A stretch of DNA of 64,000 bases from Leuconostoc gelidum subsp. gelidum KCTC 3527 (GTDB taxonomy: Bacteria; Bacillota; Bacilli; Lactobacillales; Lactobacillaceae): positions 1-64,000 of the forward strand of contig NZ_AEMI01000020.1 of assembly GCF_000166715.1 (NCBI RefSeq). The letters run 5' to 3'. Within the stretch, counting starts at the first letter, position 1; each line of letters begins with the position of its first letter. The position numbers and the translations under genes are program-made. Below the pieces are notes generated by a model. The model had not been told where the DNA came from, did not search any database, and worked only from the letters and a program-made list of their open reading frames with translations. Shown here piece after piece: positions 1 through 8,790 of the stretch.

Positions 1-215
1 TATACTTGACTATTGTTATTTATAAATCCATTTTGAACATCATTGCTCACAAATGTATTACTATCACCATAAACCAGTTGACTTAACAGTGCACCGTGTT
101 CATTAACAATTTCTTGATTATTTATATTAGCAGAAACTGTTGTTTCCTTAATGATCATAATAGTAATTAAAACAAATGGTATCATTATAATTTTTAAAAA
201 AGTATTTCTACTCAT
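1..215 (-). CDS. Secreted protein, N-terminal part only (runs off the window)
   Basis: The start codon is at 215 and 71 codons stay open to the window edge. An AGAAAGAAG ribosome-binding site lies about 5 nt upstream. Residues 1-29 form a textbook signal peptide: a short basic N-end (MSRNTFLK), a hydrophobic core of Ile, Met, Leu and Val, and a likely cleavage after VSA at residue 29. The mature part seen so far is polar and rich in Asn, Gln and Ser. No family can be named from 42 mature residues. It is downstream of polysaccharide genes on the same strand, so a surface or exported role is plausible but not shown. Confidence 0.7.
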   Translation of the reverse strand, partial: MSRNTFLKIIMIPFVLITIMIIKETTVSANINNQEIVNEHGALLSQLVYGDSNTFVSNDVQNGFINNNSQV

Positions 216-487
216 TATTTCTTCTTTCTTTTTAGAAAAACATTTACGTGTATATTATGCTGTTGCTGAGTATAAAACGTTAAAGCTAAAAACAGTTAAC
301 TTCAGTAAACTAAACTATTAAAAAATTTATTTCATTAAAAATAATTAAATTATTTACTATCCCAAATTATGCGCGACTCTGAATGAACAATACCAAAAAA
401 TGTTAAAAATATACAATATTGGTTTAACCTCAAACTATATGCGATTTAACATGAAATTCATTTTTTATGAAAACATTTCCCAACTCT
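216..487. other. AT-rich intergenic region, no gene seen
   Basis: This 272-nt gap separates the DUF4422 gene from the exported-protein fragment. It is very AT-rich. It must carry the promoter or readthrough leader of the fragment (a TAATAT-like -10 lies near 255), but I see no convincing -35, no strong terminator and no open frame of note. Confidence 0.4.
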
Positions 488-1267
488 TTATACAATTCGT
501 CCTATGCCAATCTTTCGTGCCAAAAATTTTCCCCCTTTAAGCAGCCAATTTTGTCTTTCCATAAAAATCACGGGAACTTCTTGATAATTGATATGATTTT
601 TATCCAACCAAACATCCAACAAACGCTCACTTAAAAATCCGTAAACTCTTTGTTCATAGTTATCCCACTGCACAACATCATCTTGTATTTGCACTTCAAC
701 TGCAAATAGTATATCAAACAACCAGTCCATATACGCGTCAAATTCATTTCGCTTCATAATAAACATATTGAACATATGTGCCCAGCTACGTGCCATATTT
801 CGATCGTAAACATCTAAATATTCTGGTTGACGTGTTGCAATTACAGCACGTAACACATCTAATGATTCACCATGATGTGCATGACGGTAATGTGACTGAC
901 TACTTTCAATCCAGTATCGTCGCTTTTTAGGTACGATAACAGTGGTTGTTTTTAACAACTCACGTAAATCCGGCTCAGACAAAATTGCACTTAAACTTTT
1001 TTTCTTCGAAATTGAAAAAAACCGGCGATAATGTACAAGTCCAATAACGTCTGCATCAGAATTATGTCTTGCCCAGTATAAAGCCGTCAATTCATTGAAA
1101 TATGGATTTTTAGCAGAAATATTGACTCCATTATCATCGAATAAAAATCCAGCAAATCTTTCAGAAGCAAGTGCTGATCCAACTTGAATCGGTGTATACA
1201 TACATTCTTTTTGAGGCATTGGTGCTTTTTTGTGTGCTGCTACCAAGATTTGAATTTTATCAACCAT
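488..1267 (-). CDS. DUF4422 family glycosyltransferase
   Basis: The 259-residue protein has the DUF4422 signature along its N-terminal half: YTPIQVGSAL, then FAGFLFDD, NISAKNPYFNELTALYWA, and VIGLVHYRRFF at about residues 75-84. Proteins of this family are found in capsule and EPS clusters and are thought to be cytoplasmic glycosyltransferases; the sugar specificity cannot be read from sequence. The upstream neighbour on the same strand is a priming sugar transferase, which supports a polysaccharide role. The gap to it is 121 nt, so the two may have separate transcripts. The start has only a weak SD (TTTGGT). The length is usual for the family. Confidence 0.85.
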   Translation of the reverse strand: MVDKIQILVAAHKKAPMPQKECMYTPIQVGSALASERFAGFLFDDNGVNISAKNPYFNELTALYWARHNSDADVIGLVHYRRFFSISKKKSLSAILSEPDLRELLKTTTVIVPKKRRYWIESSQSHYRHAHHGESLDVLRAVIATRQPEYLDVYDRNMARSWAHMFNMFIMKRNEFDAYMDWLFDILFAVEVQIQDDVVQWDNYEQRVYGFLSERLLDVWLDKNHINYQEVPVIFMERQNWLLKGGKFLARKIGIGRIV

Positions 1268-1388
1268 AATTTTTTACCAAATCATCTAGCTCTACAATAT
1301 CGAATTAGCTAGTAGAGACTATATTTTATTTTAGCGTTACCTATTTTTTGTATGAAAGCAGCGTTGACTTATTTAATTCTTTCATCAG

Positions 1389-2024
1389 TTAATAGGCCCC
1401 TTTAGATTTAAAAATTGCAATCACGTTTCTAAATACAATACTAATATCATAAAAAAAACCTGCATTTGCAACATATTCTAATTCTATCTGTGTCCGTTCT
1501 GGATACTCAATTAGTGACCGGCCACTAGCTTGCCATAGACCCAATGCACCAGGTCTAACTGACAAAAATATATCCTTTTGATCACCGTATTCTTTTAACT
1601 CTTCAGCAACGATCGGACGTGGCCCTACTAAACTCATATCACCAATCAACATATTCCAAAATTGTGGTAATTCATCAATTGTTGAACGACGCAAAAAGGA
1701 ACCTAGTTTTGTAATTCGTGGGTCTTCTTTTGTTGGCAGTTTATAGCCACTAGTAACATATTTTTCGTATAATACCTTATCTGCTTTTAAAATTTCCTCA
1801 GCATTTGGCACCATTGATCGGAATTTATAAATGTGAAACGGTTTACCATTTTTACCAATCCGTTGTTGTTCAAATAATGCCGATGATTTTGGACTATCTA
1901 TTTTTAAAATCACAAATACGATCACAAATATGGGAGATAACACAATTAATCCAAGTAACGCAAAAGCCACATCAATGAGTCGTTTAGTAATTAAATATGA
2001 TTTGTGTTTTGGCTTGATTTTCAA
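1389..2024 (-). CDS. Priming sugar transferase (undecaprenyl-phosphate sugar phosphotransferase)
   Basis: This 211-residue protein is a bacterial sugar transferase of the short, single-domain kind that moves a sugar-1-phosphate onto undecaprenyl phosphate at the membrane. It has one N-terminal membrane helix (about residues 16-39, ending LSPIF), then FEQQRIGKNGKPFHIYKFRSM, the RRSTIDELPQFWNML block and LVGPRP, then a C-terminal amphipathic region. The initiation codon is TTG at 2024, preceded by a TAGGT-type SD. It begins 16 nt after the methionine aminopeptidase stop, so the two are probably co-transcribed. A second priming transferase sits at 59308-59931, so the genome has at least two. Confidence 0.93.
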   Translation of the reverse strand: MKIKPKHKSYLITKRLIDVAFALLGLIVLSPIFVIVFVILKIDSPKSSALFEQQRIGKNGKPFHIYKFRSMVPNAEEILKADKVLYEKYVTSGYKLPTKEDPRITKLGSFLRRSTIDELPQFWNMLIGDMSLVGPRPIVAEELKEYGDQKDIFLSVRPGALGLWQASGRSLIEYPERTQIELEYVANAGFFYDISIVFRNVIAIFKSKGAY

Positions 2025-2039
2025 ATTTTTAACCTACTT

Positions 2040-2828
2040 TTACAAATATTTTGCATCGAATTTTGCATCTTGACTTGTTAGTATTTTTGGTCCTTCTTTT
2101 GTAATTGCTAGTGTATGTTCATATTGCGCTGACCATGAGCCATCACTAGTTGTAACAGTCCAACCATCTTCAGCCGTATCATCAGTATCAACTTCCCAGC
2201 CGCCAATATTAATCATTGGTTCAATAGTGATAACCATGCCTTCGCGTAAACGAATGCCATGGCCTGGTTTACCATAATGTGGTACTTGTGGCTCTTCATG
2301 CATTGTTGGCCCAACACCGTGACCAATATATTGGCGTACATCACCATAATGATTTTCAACTTCAGTATATTGCTGAATTGCATTGCCAATATCGCCAATG
2401 CGATTACCAATAACTGCTTGATCAATTCCTAAATACATGGCCTTTTTTGTCACAGCCATTAACTTTTGTATTTCAGGCGTTACTTCGCCCACAGCATAAG
2501 ACCATGCTGAATCCGACACAGCGCCTTTAAGCGCAACAACTGTATCTACTTTGACCAAATCACCATTTTTTAAATGTAACCCTTTACGAGGCAAGCCATG
2601 AGCTACTTCATTATTAACACTAATTGTTGTTGCATATTTAAAGCCTTCAAATCCAACTTGTGAAGGTACGGCACCATGACTTTCAATATAGTCACGTGAT
2701 TTTGTTTCAATTTCCCATGTATCAATCCCAGGTTTAATTAAGTCTTGTAACATATGATGCATACCAGCAATAATTGCGCCGGATTGGCGCATTGCTTCTA
2801 TTTCTCTTGGTGATTTTAAAGTAATCAT
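2040..2828 (-). CDS. map: Type I methionine aminopeptidase
   Basis: It removes the initiator methionine from nascent cytosolic proteins. All expected metal ligands are present in the 262-residue protein: Asp95 (VKVD), Asp106 (AVSD), His170 (YIGHGVG), Glu203 (TIEPM) and Glu237 (QYEH). The substrate-binding His77 (AHGLP) and His177 are also there, so it should be active. The SD AGAAAGAAG is well placed. Two TATAAT-like -10 boxes lie in the 110-nt upstream region, after the glcK terminator. The downstream neighbour is a polysaccharide priming transferase, an unusual partner. Confidence 0.96.
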   Translation of the reverse strand: MITLKSPREIEAMRQSGAIIAGMHHMLQDLIKPGIDTWEIETKSRDYIESHGAVPSQVGFEGFKYATTISVNNEVAHGLPRKGLHLKNGDLVKVDTVVALKGAVSDSAWSYAVGEVTPEIQKLMAVTKKAMYLGIDQAVIGNRIGDIGNAIQQYTEVENHYGDVRQYIGHGVGPTMHEEPQVPHYGKPGHGIRLREGMVITIEPMINIGGWEVDTDDTAEDGWTVTTSDGSWSAQYEHTLAITKEGPKILTSQDAKFDAKYL

Positions 2829-2937
2829 GTTGTATCTTCTTTCTGTAAAACAAGTCGATTATAGCTTATTATTTAATTAACAATACCTTACATTATACCT
2901 TTTTTAGCTGATAAAATGTTATTTATTAAAAAACGCG

Positions 2938-2964
2938 TCAAAAAAAAACAACCAGGTGGTTGTT
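2938..2964 (-). terminator. Terminator after glcK
   Basis: Read on the minus strand, AACAACCA and TGGTTGTT form an 8-bp stem immediately followed by a run of nine T. It lies 16 nt past the glcK stop codon. Confidence 0.9.
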
Positions 2965-2979
2965 ACTAATCCTACTTAT

Positions 2980-3948
2980 TTAATTAGTGTTAACACGTGC
3001 CAATGATGCTGCGCCAATGACGCCAGCATCATTACCTAATTCGGCTAATTTAACACGTGTTGTACTTCTGACTGTTGGAAATGCAAATGTTTGCCAATTT
3101 TTTTCTACACGGGCACGTAAAAACTCACCCGCTGCGGCCACACCACCACCGATAACAACGGCTGATGGATTTAATATGTTAGACATAGCTGCTGTAGCAT
3201 AGCCTAAGTAATATGCCACTTTATCAATGACCTTATTAGCCAAAAAATCACCATCTTTTGCTAAATCAAACACAATTTTTGAAGTGACTTCATCCCCATC
3301 GGCAATTAATTGTTTTAGCTTTGATGAACCAACATACTCTTCAGAAAAATCTTGTGCTAAGTGTACAACACCAGTCGCCGAAGTATATTGTTCCAAGCAA
3401 CCTTTGTTCCCACAAGTACACAAGTAACCATTGGGCTCAACAACAACATGCCCAATTTCACCCCCTGCACCGGCAGTTCCATGAATCAGTTGGCCATTGG
3501 ACACTAAGCCCCCACCAACACCGGTACCAAGTGTGATAAATGATACTTCGTCATCATTATTACCAGCACCTCTCCAAGCCTCACCAAGTGCTGCAGCGTT
3601 AGCGTCATTGTCCAGTGTCAACGAAAACCCAGTACCAGATTCAATGTCTGCTTTAACACTTTGTTCTGTCTTCCAATTTAAGTTATAAGCCCCAGTCACA
3701 GTGCCAGTTGTCCGGTTTACCGTCCCAGGTGTGCCCATACCAATACCAATCACACGTTTTGGATCTAATTGATATAAGTCAAGGTGATGATTAATTGATT
3801 CAATAATATCTGGTACAATATGTACACCATCATCAAAAACATTCGTTTTAATTGACCATTTTTGTTGAATTTCGCCAGCTTCAGTCAAAATAGCAAACTT
3901 AATTGTTGTGCCACCAAGGTCAACACCGATTAATTTATCTTTAGCCAT
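2980..3948 (-). CDS. glcK: Glucokinase (ROK family)
   Basis: ATP-dependent phosphorylation of cytosolic glucose to glucose-6-phosphate. From the start at MAKDKLIGVD the 322-residue protein shows the phosphate-binding GVDLGGTT at residues 8-15, the catalytic aspartate in LDNDANAA (about 115), a second phosphate loop GTGVGGG, and the ROK zinc site built from His167 (GEIGH) and a CTCGNKGC cluster. The frame is open nine codons further upstream, but that extension lies inside a stem-loop and is not family sequence, so I reject it. The start ATG has no close SD; a strong AGGAGG lies 68 nt upstream on the far side of the stem-loop. The order rhomboid-yqgQ-glcK matches that of Bacillus subtilis. Confidence 0.96.
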   Translation of the reverse strand: MAKDKLIGVDLGGTTIKFAILTEAGEIQQKWSIKTNVFDDGVHIVPDIIESINHHLDLYQLDPKRVIGIGMGTPGTVNRTTGTVTGAYNLNWKTEQSVKADIESGTGFSLTLDNDANAAALGEAWRGAGNNDDEVSFITLGTGVGGGLVSNGQLIHGTAGAGGEIGHVVVEPNGYLCTCGNKGCLEQYTSATGVVHLAQDFSEEYVGSSKLKQLIADGDEVTSKIVFDLAKDGDFLANKVIDKVAYYLGYATAAMSNILNPSAVVIGGGVAAAGEFLRARVEKNWQTFAFPTVRSTTRVKLAELGNDAGVIGAASLARVNTN

Positions 3949-3958
3949 TATCTTAAAA

Positions 3959-4022
3959 GTGCAACGTACCGCCATAGACGAGATTAAATCTCTATCAAAC
4001 GGTACAGCACACGTTTCCTCCT
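3959..4022 (-). promoter_or_regulatory. glcK leader: SD, long stem-loop, then start codon
   Basis: On the minus strand AGGAGG (4022-4017) is followed after 6 nt by an imperfect stem-loop spanning 4010-3959. It is built from GTGC/GCAC, GTACCG/CGGTAC, ATA/TAT and GAGAT/ATCTC with a TTA loop. Ten nt further is the glcK ATG at 3948. No other good SD is present. If the hairpin folds, SD and ATG are brought to about 16 nt. An alternative is an 8-codon leader peptide from GTG at 4010, which is 6 nt after the SD. Confidence 0.6.
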
Positions 4023-4042
4023 AGTAAGTTGATTACCAACTC

Positions 4043-4072
4043 ATTTTAACAGAAAACGCCTGCAAATTGCAA
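4043..4072 (-). promoter_or_regulatory. Probable glcK promoter
   Basis: TTGCAA at 4072-4067, an 18-nt spacer and TAAAAT at 4048-4043. It overlaps the yqgQ terminator and lies about 95 nt upstream of the glcK start. Confidence 0.5.
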
Positions 4073-4079
4073 GCGTTTT
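4053..4079 (-). terminator. Terminator after yqgQ
   Basis: AAAACGCTTGC pairs with GCAGGCGTTTT (11 bp with one G-T pair) around a 5-nt loop. It lies 33 nt past the yqgQ stop; the arm itself ends in TTTT. Confidence 0.75.
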
Positions 4080-4111
4080 CATAACTTTCAGTAAACAATT
4101 GTTTATCAGAA

Positions 4112-4318
4112 TTAATCACTTGGATTTTCTTCTTCCAACCGATGTTCATGTGCCAATATTAACTTCATTACGGCATATTTTTTATTATCAATAACGTCTG
4201 CTTTTTTTAAATTATCAACCTCTAATGCAGCTATCTCAATATCCCACAGCCGTTTGCCAACATGAATATAAACCCCAAACGTTTTTAAATAGGTTAGTAT
4301 GTCATAAAAACTTTTCAT
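4112..4318 (-). CDS. yqgQ: YqgQ family protein (DUF910)
   Basis: This is a 68-residue cytosolic protein of unknown function from the YqgQ family, recognised by MKSFYDILTYLKTFGVYIHVG and its consistent place between a rhomboid gene and glcK in Firmicutes. The frame is open further upstream, but that part is only the shadow of the rhomboid gene. The true start at 4318 has an ideal SD (AAAGGAGG, 6 nt away) and overlaps the rhomboid stop by 4 nt (ATGA), so the two are translationally coupled. Charged residues near the C-terminus (HEHRLEEEN) give an acidic tail. Confidence 0.9.
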   Translation of the reverse strand: MKSFYDILTYLKTFGVYIHVGKRLWDIEIAALEVDNLKKADVIDNKKYAVMKLILAHEHRLEEENPSD

Positions 4319-5004
4319 GAAACGCCTCCTTTTGCAATCAAAGCGAGTGCAAGTATCAAAACCGTTACCACAGCCACTGTCAGTCGCCAAGCCATTGGAT
4401 ATTTTCCAGAACGGCCATAGAAACCAAACATAACAGCAAACATCATGCCACCGATTAGACCACCAATATGTCCCCACATATCAATACCTGTTGAAAAAAA
4501 ACCAGACATTAAATTTAGAACGACAAAAAGTCCCATCATTGTGCCTTGCGCACGGATACGAGGGTCGTGCTTAAACTGTATAGCATATAATATCAATCCA
4601 CCAAACATGCCAAAAAGTGCCGAAGAGGCACCGACGGAAACTGTCAAGGGTGCAAATAAATAAGACATAATATTACCGACAATACCGCCAAATAAATACA
4701 ATCCTAAAAACTTACGACTCCCAAATGTTTCTTCAGCAATGGGACCAATGAACCATAACGTCAGCATATTGGTCAGTATATGCATAACTCCCGCATGTAA
4801 AAATATTGGCGTCACTAGTCGCCAATATTGATCATACGCTTTAATATATGGTCCCCATTTTGCACCAAAAGCGACTAGCAGGCTGCCATTATCGGTTTGT
4901 CCCCGTCCAATAAGAAATTCGGCGAAAAAAACAAGGACAGTTAAGACAAAAATACTAATTGTCACTGGTGTATTTTTAAATTGTTGTTTCAGAGTTAATA
5001 ACAT
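4315..5004 (-). CDS. Rhomboid intramembrane serine protease
   Basis: A 229-residue integral membrane protein with six to seven predicted helices. The catalytic dyad is visible: Ser127 in GASSALFG and His179 in WGHIGG. An oxyanion-type Asn sits in HILTNM (about residue 79). The family cleaves transmembrane helices. It lacks the extra N-terminal cytosolic region of the B. subtilis homologue YqgP/GluP (about 500 residues), so it is a minimal rhomboid. It is upstream of yqgQ and overlaps it by 4 nt. The SD (AAAG) is weak. A TTCTTG-A-CAAGAA palindrome lies about 30 nt upstream of the start and might be an operator. Confidence 0.94.
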   Translation of the reverse strand: MLLTLKQQFKNTPVTISIFVLTVLVFFAEFLIGRGQTDNGSLLVAFGAKWGPYIKAYDQYWRLVTPIFLHAGVMHILTNMLTLWFIGPIAEETFGSRKFLGLYLFGGIVGNIMSYLFAPLTVSVGASSALFGMFGGLILYAIQFKHDPRIRAQGTMMGLFVVLNLMSGFFSTGIDMWGHIGGLIGGMMFAVMFGFYGRSGKYPMAWRLTVAVVTVLILALALIAKGGVS

Positions 5005-5061
5005 AGTCTTTATTTTACACTATTCTTGACAAGAAAGATAAATCAAACGGTCTGACTGCAT

Positions 5062-8000
5062 CTATCCAGTCACATGAGGTGATGTCACACTGATAACTTG
5101 ACCAACACTTAAGGCTATAATTTGTGGGTCATGAAAAGTATATGTTGGAAATTCTTGCTGCAAGGCTTGCCGATATAGTCTTAGCTGTCCTTGGTACCGC
5201 GTTTGCATTTTTTGTAACTCTTCTATCACACGATCATGCCTAATAAAGTCTGTCTTATAATCAAAAATAGTAATTGATTGTGTTGTTTCATCAATAAAAT
5301 AGCCGTCAATAATACCATGAACTAATACCGGGGCATCATCAGTCAATGTATGGTAAATACGATTAGCTGGCATAATCATCGCAAATGTCGCTTCTCGCTG
5401 CAATGTATCTGCATGCTGTTTCAAACGCTTAGCGAATGATGTGTTTAAAAAAGCCATTAATTGTTCAATATTAATTAATGCTGCAACTTGTGGCAAGATG
5501 CGTTTACTATTGACTAAATTATCACGTAATTTTTCTATTGTTTGCTGTGTTTGTATTTGCTTAAAATCAATGAGTTGTAATAATAGATGTGTCGCTATAC
5601 CAATTGCAGCACTTGATGGTTTATGCGAGCCATCGGTCATAAATCCCGGTAGCATTAAACTTTGGTTAACCAATTCATTAGCAGGTTTGAAATCACCATC
5701 TTCATTGATGTCTAAGGTCTTCAAGTTAAGACGATCTGGATCTTCAAACAAGCGTTTCATTTCAGTAACAGATTGGTAAGCCGCTGTGTTACTGGCAGCT
5801 TTGTTTTCATAATCATAAGCCAAAATTTTTTGAGCTTGCACATAGTCATTTGCATCATAGGATGCGTTTATTGTCTTTTCATCAGCACTGAATGTATCTG
5901 ATGATTGTTGTAAAACAATGTCGTTTTCAGATATAAAATTCACAGTTAATTCGGCATCCAGTGCCGTTTCTGAACCTAATAAACGTGGTGCATCGCCATC
6001 ACCTAACCAATTTTCAAGGACATCATTTTTAGTACGTGCTAAACTAATGATTAACCATGCCAAATAAGATTTGGCCGTCAAACGTAAATCCTCATTTAAA
6101 AATTGTCCGACAGTGTTTTTAGCACGTTGCCATAGGTCAGATAGCTGTTTGTTTTGCCCATTCTCATCAATTGCAACCGTGCCAATGACATATATTTGTT
6201 GTTCAGCACGTGTCAATGCTACATAAAGCAACCGCATTTCTTCCGACCAACTTTGCCGTTTAATAGCTTGTTGCACTGTCAATTTTTGTAAGGTTGGCAT
6301 AGACACCAACGCGTCAGGTTGTAAGTAATCAATACCAATGCCTGCATCTTTTTGAAGTAAGACCTTACCAGTCAAATCTTTTGTATTAAATGCCTTATCA
6401 AATTCTGGTAAAATTACGATTGGAAATTCTAGTCCTTTTGAGGCGTGAATCGTCATCAGACGAACTGCTTGTACATCAGATTCTTGTGGCGCTTCACCTA
6501 ATTGACCATCATTTTCTTGCAACTGTTCGATATAACGCACAAATCTAAACAGCCCAGCATTCGTATTGTTTTGATAAGTGCGTGCATATTCATACAAAGC
6601 ATGCAAGTTAGCCTGCCGCTGTGTCCCACCAGGCATACCTGCAACATAATCCAGCCAGGCAGTATCATCAAATATGGTCCAAATTAAAGTGACCAAATCA
6701 TTTTGAATAGCCAGTAAATGCCATTTATCAAACAAAGCGATAACTTTTTTACTATGTGTATCGTTTTTAGAAAATTTTTGTAATGCTGACCAATAATCAT
6801 GCTTCTGATCTGCTAAACGCACAGCTGCAAGATCATTTTCTGTAAAATCAAATAGTGGTGAACGTAGTACAGCAGCCAATGGTATATCTTGATGTGGATT
6901 ATCAATCACACGTAAAACATCAAGAATTAAATAAACTTCCATGGTTTGAAAATAATTACCCACAGATTCCACTTGGACAGGAATACCTGCTTCTCGCAAA
7001 GTAGCCACTAAGTCTATATAACCAGATTTTGATCGGGTTAAAATTGCGATATCAGCATAATTCACAGGCCGCATACCTGCTGGCGTCATTTTACGATCAA
7101 ATAGCATTGTTTCCCGTAACTTCAAAATTTTATCAGCCAAGTGTGCATACTGTGCTTGGCGTTTTTCAAATACCTGTGTCTCTTCTTGATCGTTCACTAC
7201 AAGATTCGAATCCTGTTTTGTTATGATGTCAATATCAAATACCGCCGGTACTGCAGTTGGATACGTCGCTTTTGGAACTAATTTCGCCTCACCAGCATAC
7301 GCAATATCCCCTAATTTTTCATCCATTAATTGCGTAAATAGCAAATTTGTCATTCGTGTCACGTTGTTTTGTGATCTAAAATTATCAGCTAATTCAATTC
7401 GACTATCGTCATTTTCTGTCGTGGCAAATTGCTTATACTTGCTTGTAAACAACGTGGGATCTGCTTGACGGAAGCCGTAAATGCTCTGCTTGACATCCCC
7501 AACCATGTACATATTTTTCCCGTTTGATACTTGAGATAGTAGTGTTTCTTGTAACTGGTTGATATCTTGATACTCATCAACTAATATTTCAATAAATTGT
7601 CCATTAACTGTTTTTCGTGTTGGCTCATCGGCTAATATTTGTAATGCTAACGCACCTAAATCCGGGAAATCAACCAGTTTGGTTTCCCGCTTAGATTGCG
7701 CAAAGGCTACACGAAAAGTTTGTGTAACGACAATGAGTGTGTGCACTAATTCGTCCGTTGCGCATTGTATTTTTTGCCAATTCGCTTGATCAAATCTAAA
7801 AAATGAGTCTATTAATTGGTTTAAATCAGATTTGGAACCAACAATTTTATTTTTAACCGCTGTCACCTGAGCTAAAATAGACAACATGTCTGGTTCGTCT
7901 TTTATCCCCTTGCTTGCCCGAGTTTCAATACTTATTTTTGGCATTTGAATCACTTTGTCACGTAAGTTATCCCATGTTACATCCATCAAATCTAGCTGAA

Positions 8001-8790
8001 TGCGCTGCAAATAGTCAATAATGGTAATGAACCCTGCTTGTGTTTTTTTAAACTCGGGTATGCCCTCAACTAAAGATTGTGCAGCCGTTGCTGAATCTAA
8101 AAGGTGGTTAATCATATCAGATACAATTGGCAACACGTCATTTTGATACATAGTTGACTGTGTGATATCACTATTTTTTGACATCTCATTATCATTTAAA
8201 TGTTGCAACCACGCGTCACCATCTGGTCGTGCTTCTGCAAAATCTGCTAATTTTAAAACAATTTGTTTCAATTGCGTATCATCACTTGGACTGCTGAAAT
8301 TAGTGACCAGCGCCAAAAAATCTGCATGATTTTCGTGAGATTCTTCATAAAATGACGCAAATACTTCGTCTAACACATCTTGGCGCAATAGATCGCGTTC
8401 CGCAGTATCTGAAAGTAGGCGAAACTGTGGATCTAAGCCAATCACATGATAATAGTTTTCAATTAAACGTAATGCATAGGCATCTATTGTTGAAATATTA
8501 GCCGCCGGTAGTAACAACAGTTGTTCTTGTAAAAAACGTTTCGTCTGGTTATCAGCCGTTTGCATACGTTTTTCAAGCGCTGTCTCCAAACGTTCTCGCA
8601 TTTCCTTAGCCGCTGCATTAGTAAAGGTCACAATTAAAAATTTTTCAACACTGGTTCCAGATAAAATTTTTTGAATGAGACGCTCAATTAAAACAGTTGT
8701 TTTACCAGAACCAGCTGAGGCTGCAACTAAAATATTATGACCTGTTTCTTCAACTGCACGTTGCTGATTAATTGTAAATGTTGTCGCCAT
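5062..8790 (-). CDS. rexA: ATP-dependent helicase/nuclease subunit A (RexA/AddA)
   Basis: The helicase-nuclease subunit of the RexAB (AddAB-type) double-strand-break resection enzyme, which feeds RecA-mediated recombination. Superfamily 1 motifs appear in order over about 1242 residues: Walker [10 protein letters not shown] (residues 24-32), [10 protein letters not shown] (motif II), [12 protein letters not shown] (motif III), [14 protein letters not shown] (motif V), [10 protein letters not shown] (motif VI), and the C-terminal RecB-like nuclease motif IFDYKTD. The length is normal. I prefer the ATG at 8790, which is 9 nt after AGGAGG; the ATG at 8796 is only 3 nt from it. The start overlaps rexB, so translation is coupled. 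Confidence 0.97.
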   Translation of the reverse strand: MATTFTINQQRAVEETGHNILVAASAGSGKTTVLIERLIQKILSGTSVEKFLIVTFTNAAAKEMRERLETALEKRMQTADNQTKRFLQEQLLLLPAANISTIDAYALRLIENYYHVIGLDPQFRLLSDTAERDLLRQDVLDEVFASFYEESHENHADFLALVTNFSSPSDDTQLKQIVLKLADFAEARPDGDAWLQHLNDNEMSKNSDITQSTMYQNDVLPIVSDMINHLLDSATAAQSLVEGIPEFKKTQAGFITIIDYLQRIQLDLMDVTWDNLRDKVIQMPKISIETRASKGIKDEPDMLSILAQVTAVKNKIVGSKSDLNQLIDSFFRFDQANWQKIQCATDELVHTLIVVTQTFRVAFAQSKRETKLVDFPDLGALALQILADEPTRKTVNGQFIEILVDEYQDINQLQETLLSQVSNGKNMYMVGDVKQSIYGFRQADPTLFTSKYKQFATTENDDSRIELADNFRSQNNVTRMTNLLFTQLMDEKLGDIAYAGEAKLVPKATYPTAVPAVFDIDIITKQDSNLVVNDQEETQVFEKRQAQYAHLADKILKLRETMLFDRKMTPAGMRPVNYADIAILTRSKSGYIDLVATLREAGIPVQVESVGNYFQTMEVYLILDVLRVIDNPHQDIPLAAVLRSPLFDFTENDLAAVRLADQKHDYWSALQKFSKNDTHSKKVIALFDKWHLLAIQNDLVTLIWTIFDDTAWLDYVAGMPGGTQRQANLHALYEYARTYQNNTNAGLFRFVRYIEQLQENDGQLGEAPQESDVQAVRLMTIHASKGLEFPIVILPEFDKAFNTKDLTGKVLLQKDAGIGIDYLQPDALVSMPTLQKLTVQQAIKRQSWSEEMRLLYVALTRAEQQIYVIGTVAIDENGQNKQLSDLWQRAKNTVGQFLNEDLRLTAKSYLAWLIISLARTKNDVLENWLGDGDAPRLLGSETALDAELTVNFISENDIVLQQSSDTFSADEKTINASYDANDYVQAQKILAYDYENKAASNTAAYQSVTEMKRLFEDPDRLNLKTLDINEDGDFKPANELVNQSLMLPGFMTDGSHKPSSAAIGIATHLLLQLIDFKQIQTQQTIEKLRDNLVNSKRILPQVAALINIEQLMAFLNTSFAKRLKQHADTLQREATFAMIMPANRIYHTLTDDAPVLVHGIIDGYFIDETTQSITIFDYKTDFIRHDRVIEELQKMQTRYQGQLRLYRQALQQEFPTYTFHDPQIIALSVGQVISVTSPHVTG

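Noticed and set aside
3949-3975. Upstream start of glcK at 3975
   Set aside because: It adds nine residues that are not in the ROK family, lies inside the stem-loop, and is 41 nt from the SD.
4319-4477. Longer form of the YqgQ protein
   Set aside because: The extension is the rhomboid gene read in another frame (rich in Trp and Cys).
5030-5046. TTCTTGACAAGAA palindrome as a promoter -35
   Set aside because: No -10 box at a fitting distance on either strand; mentioned only as a possible operator for the rhomboid gene.
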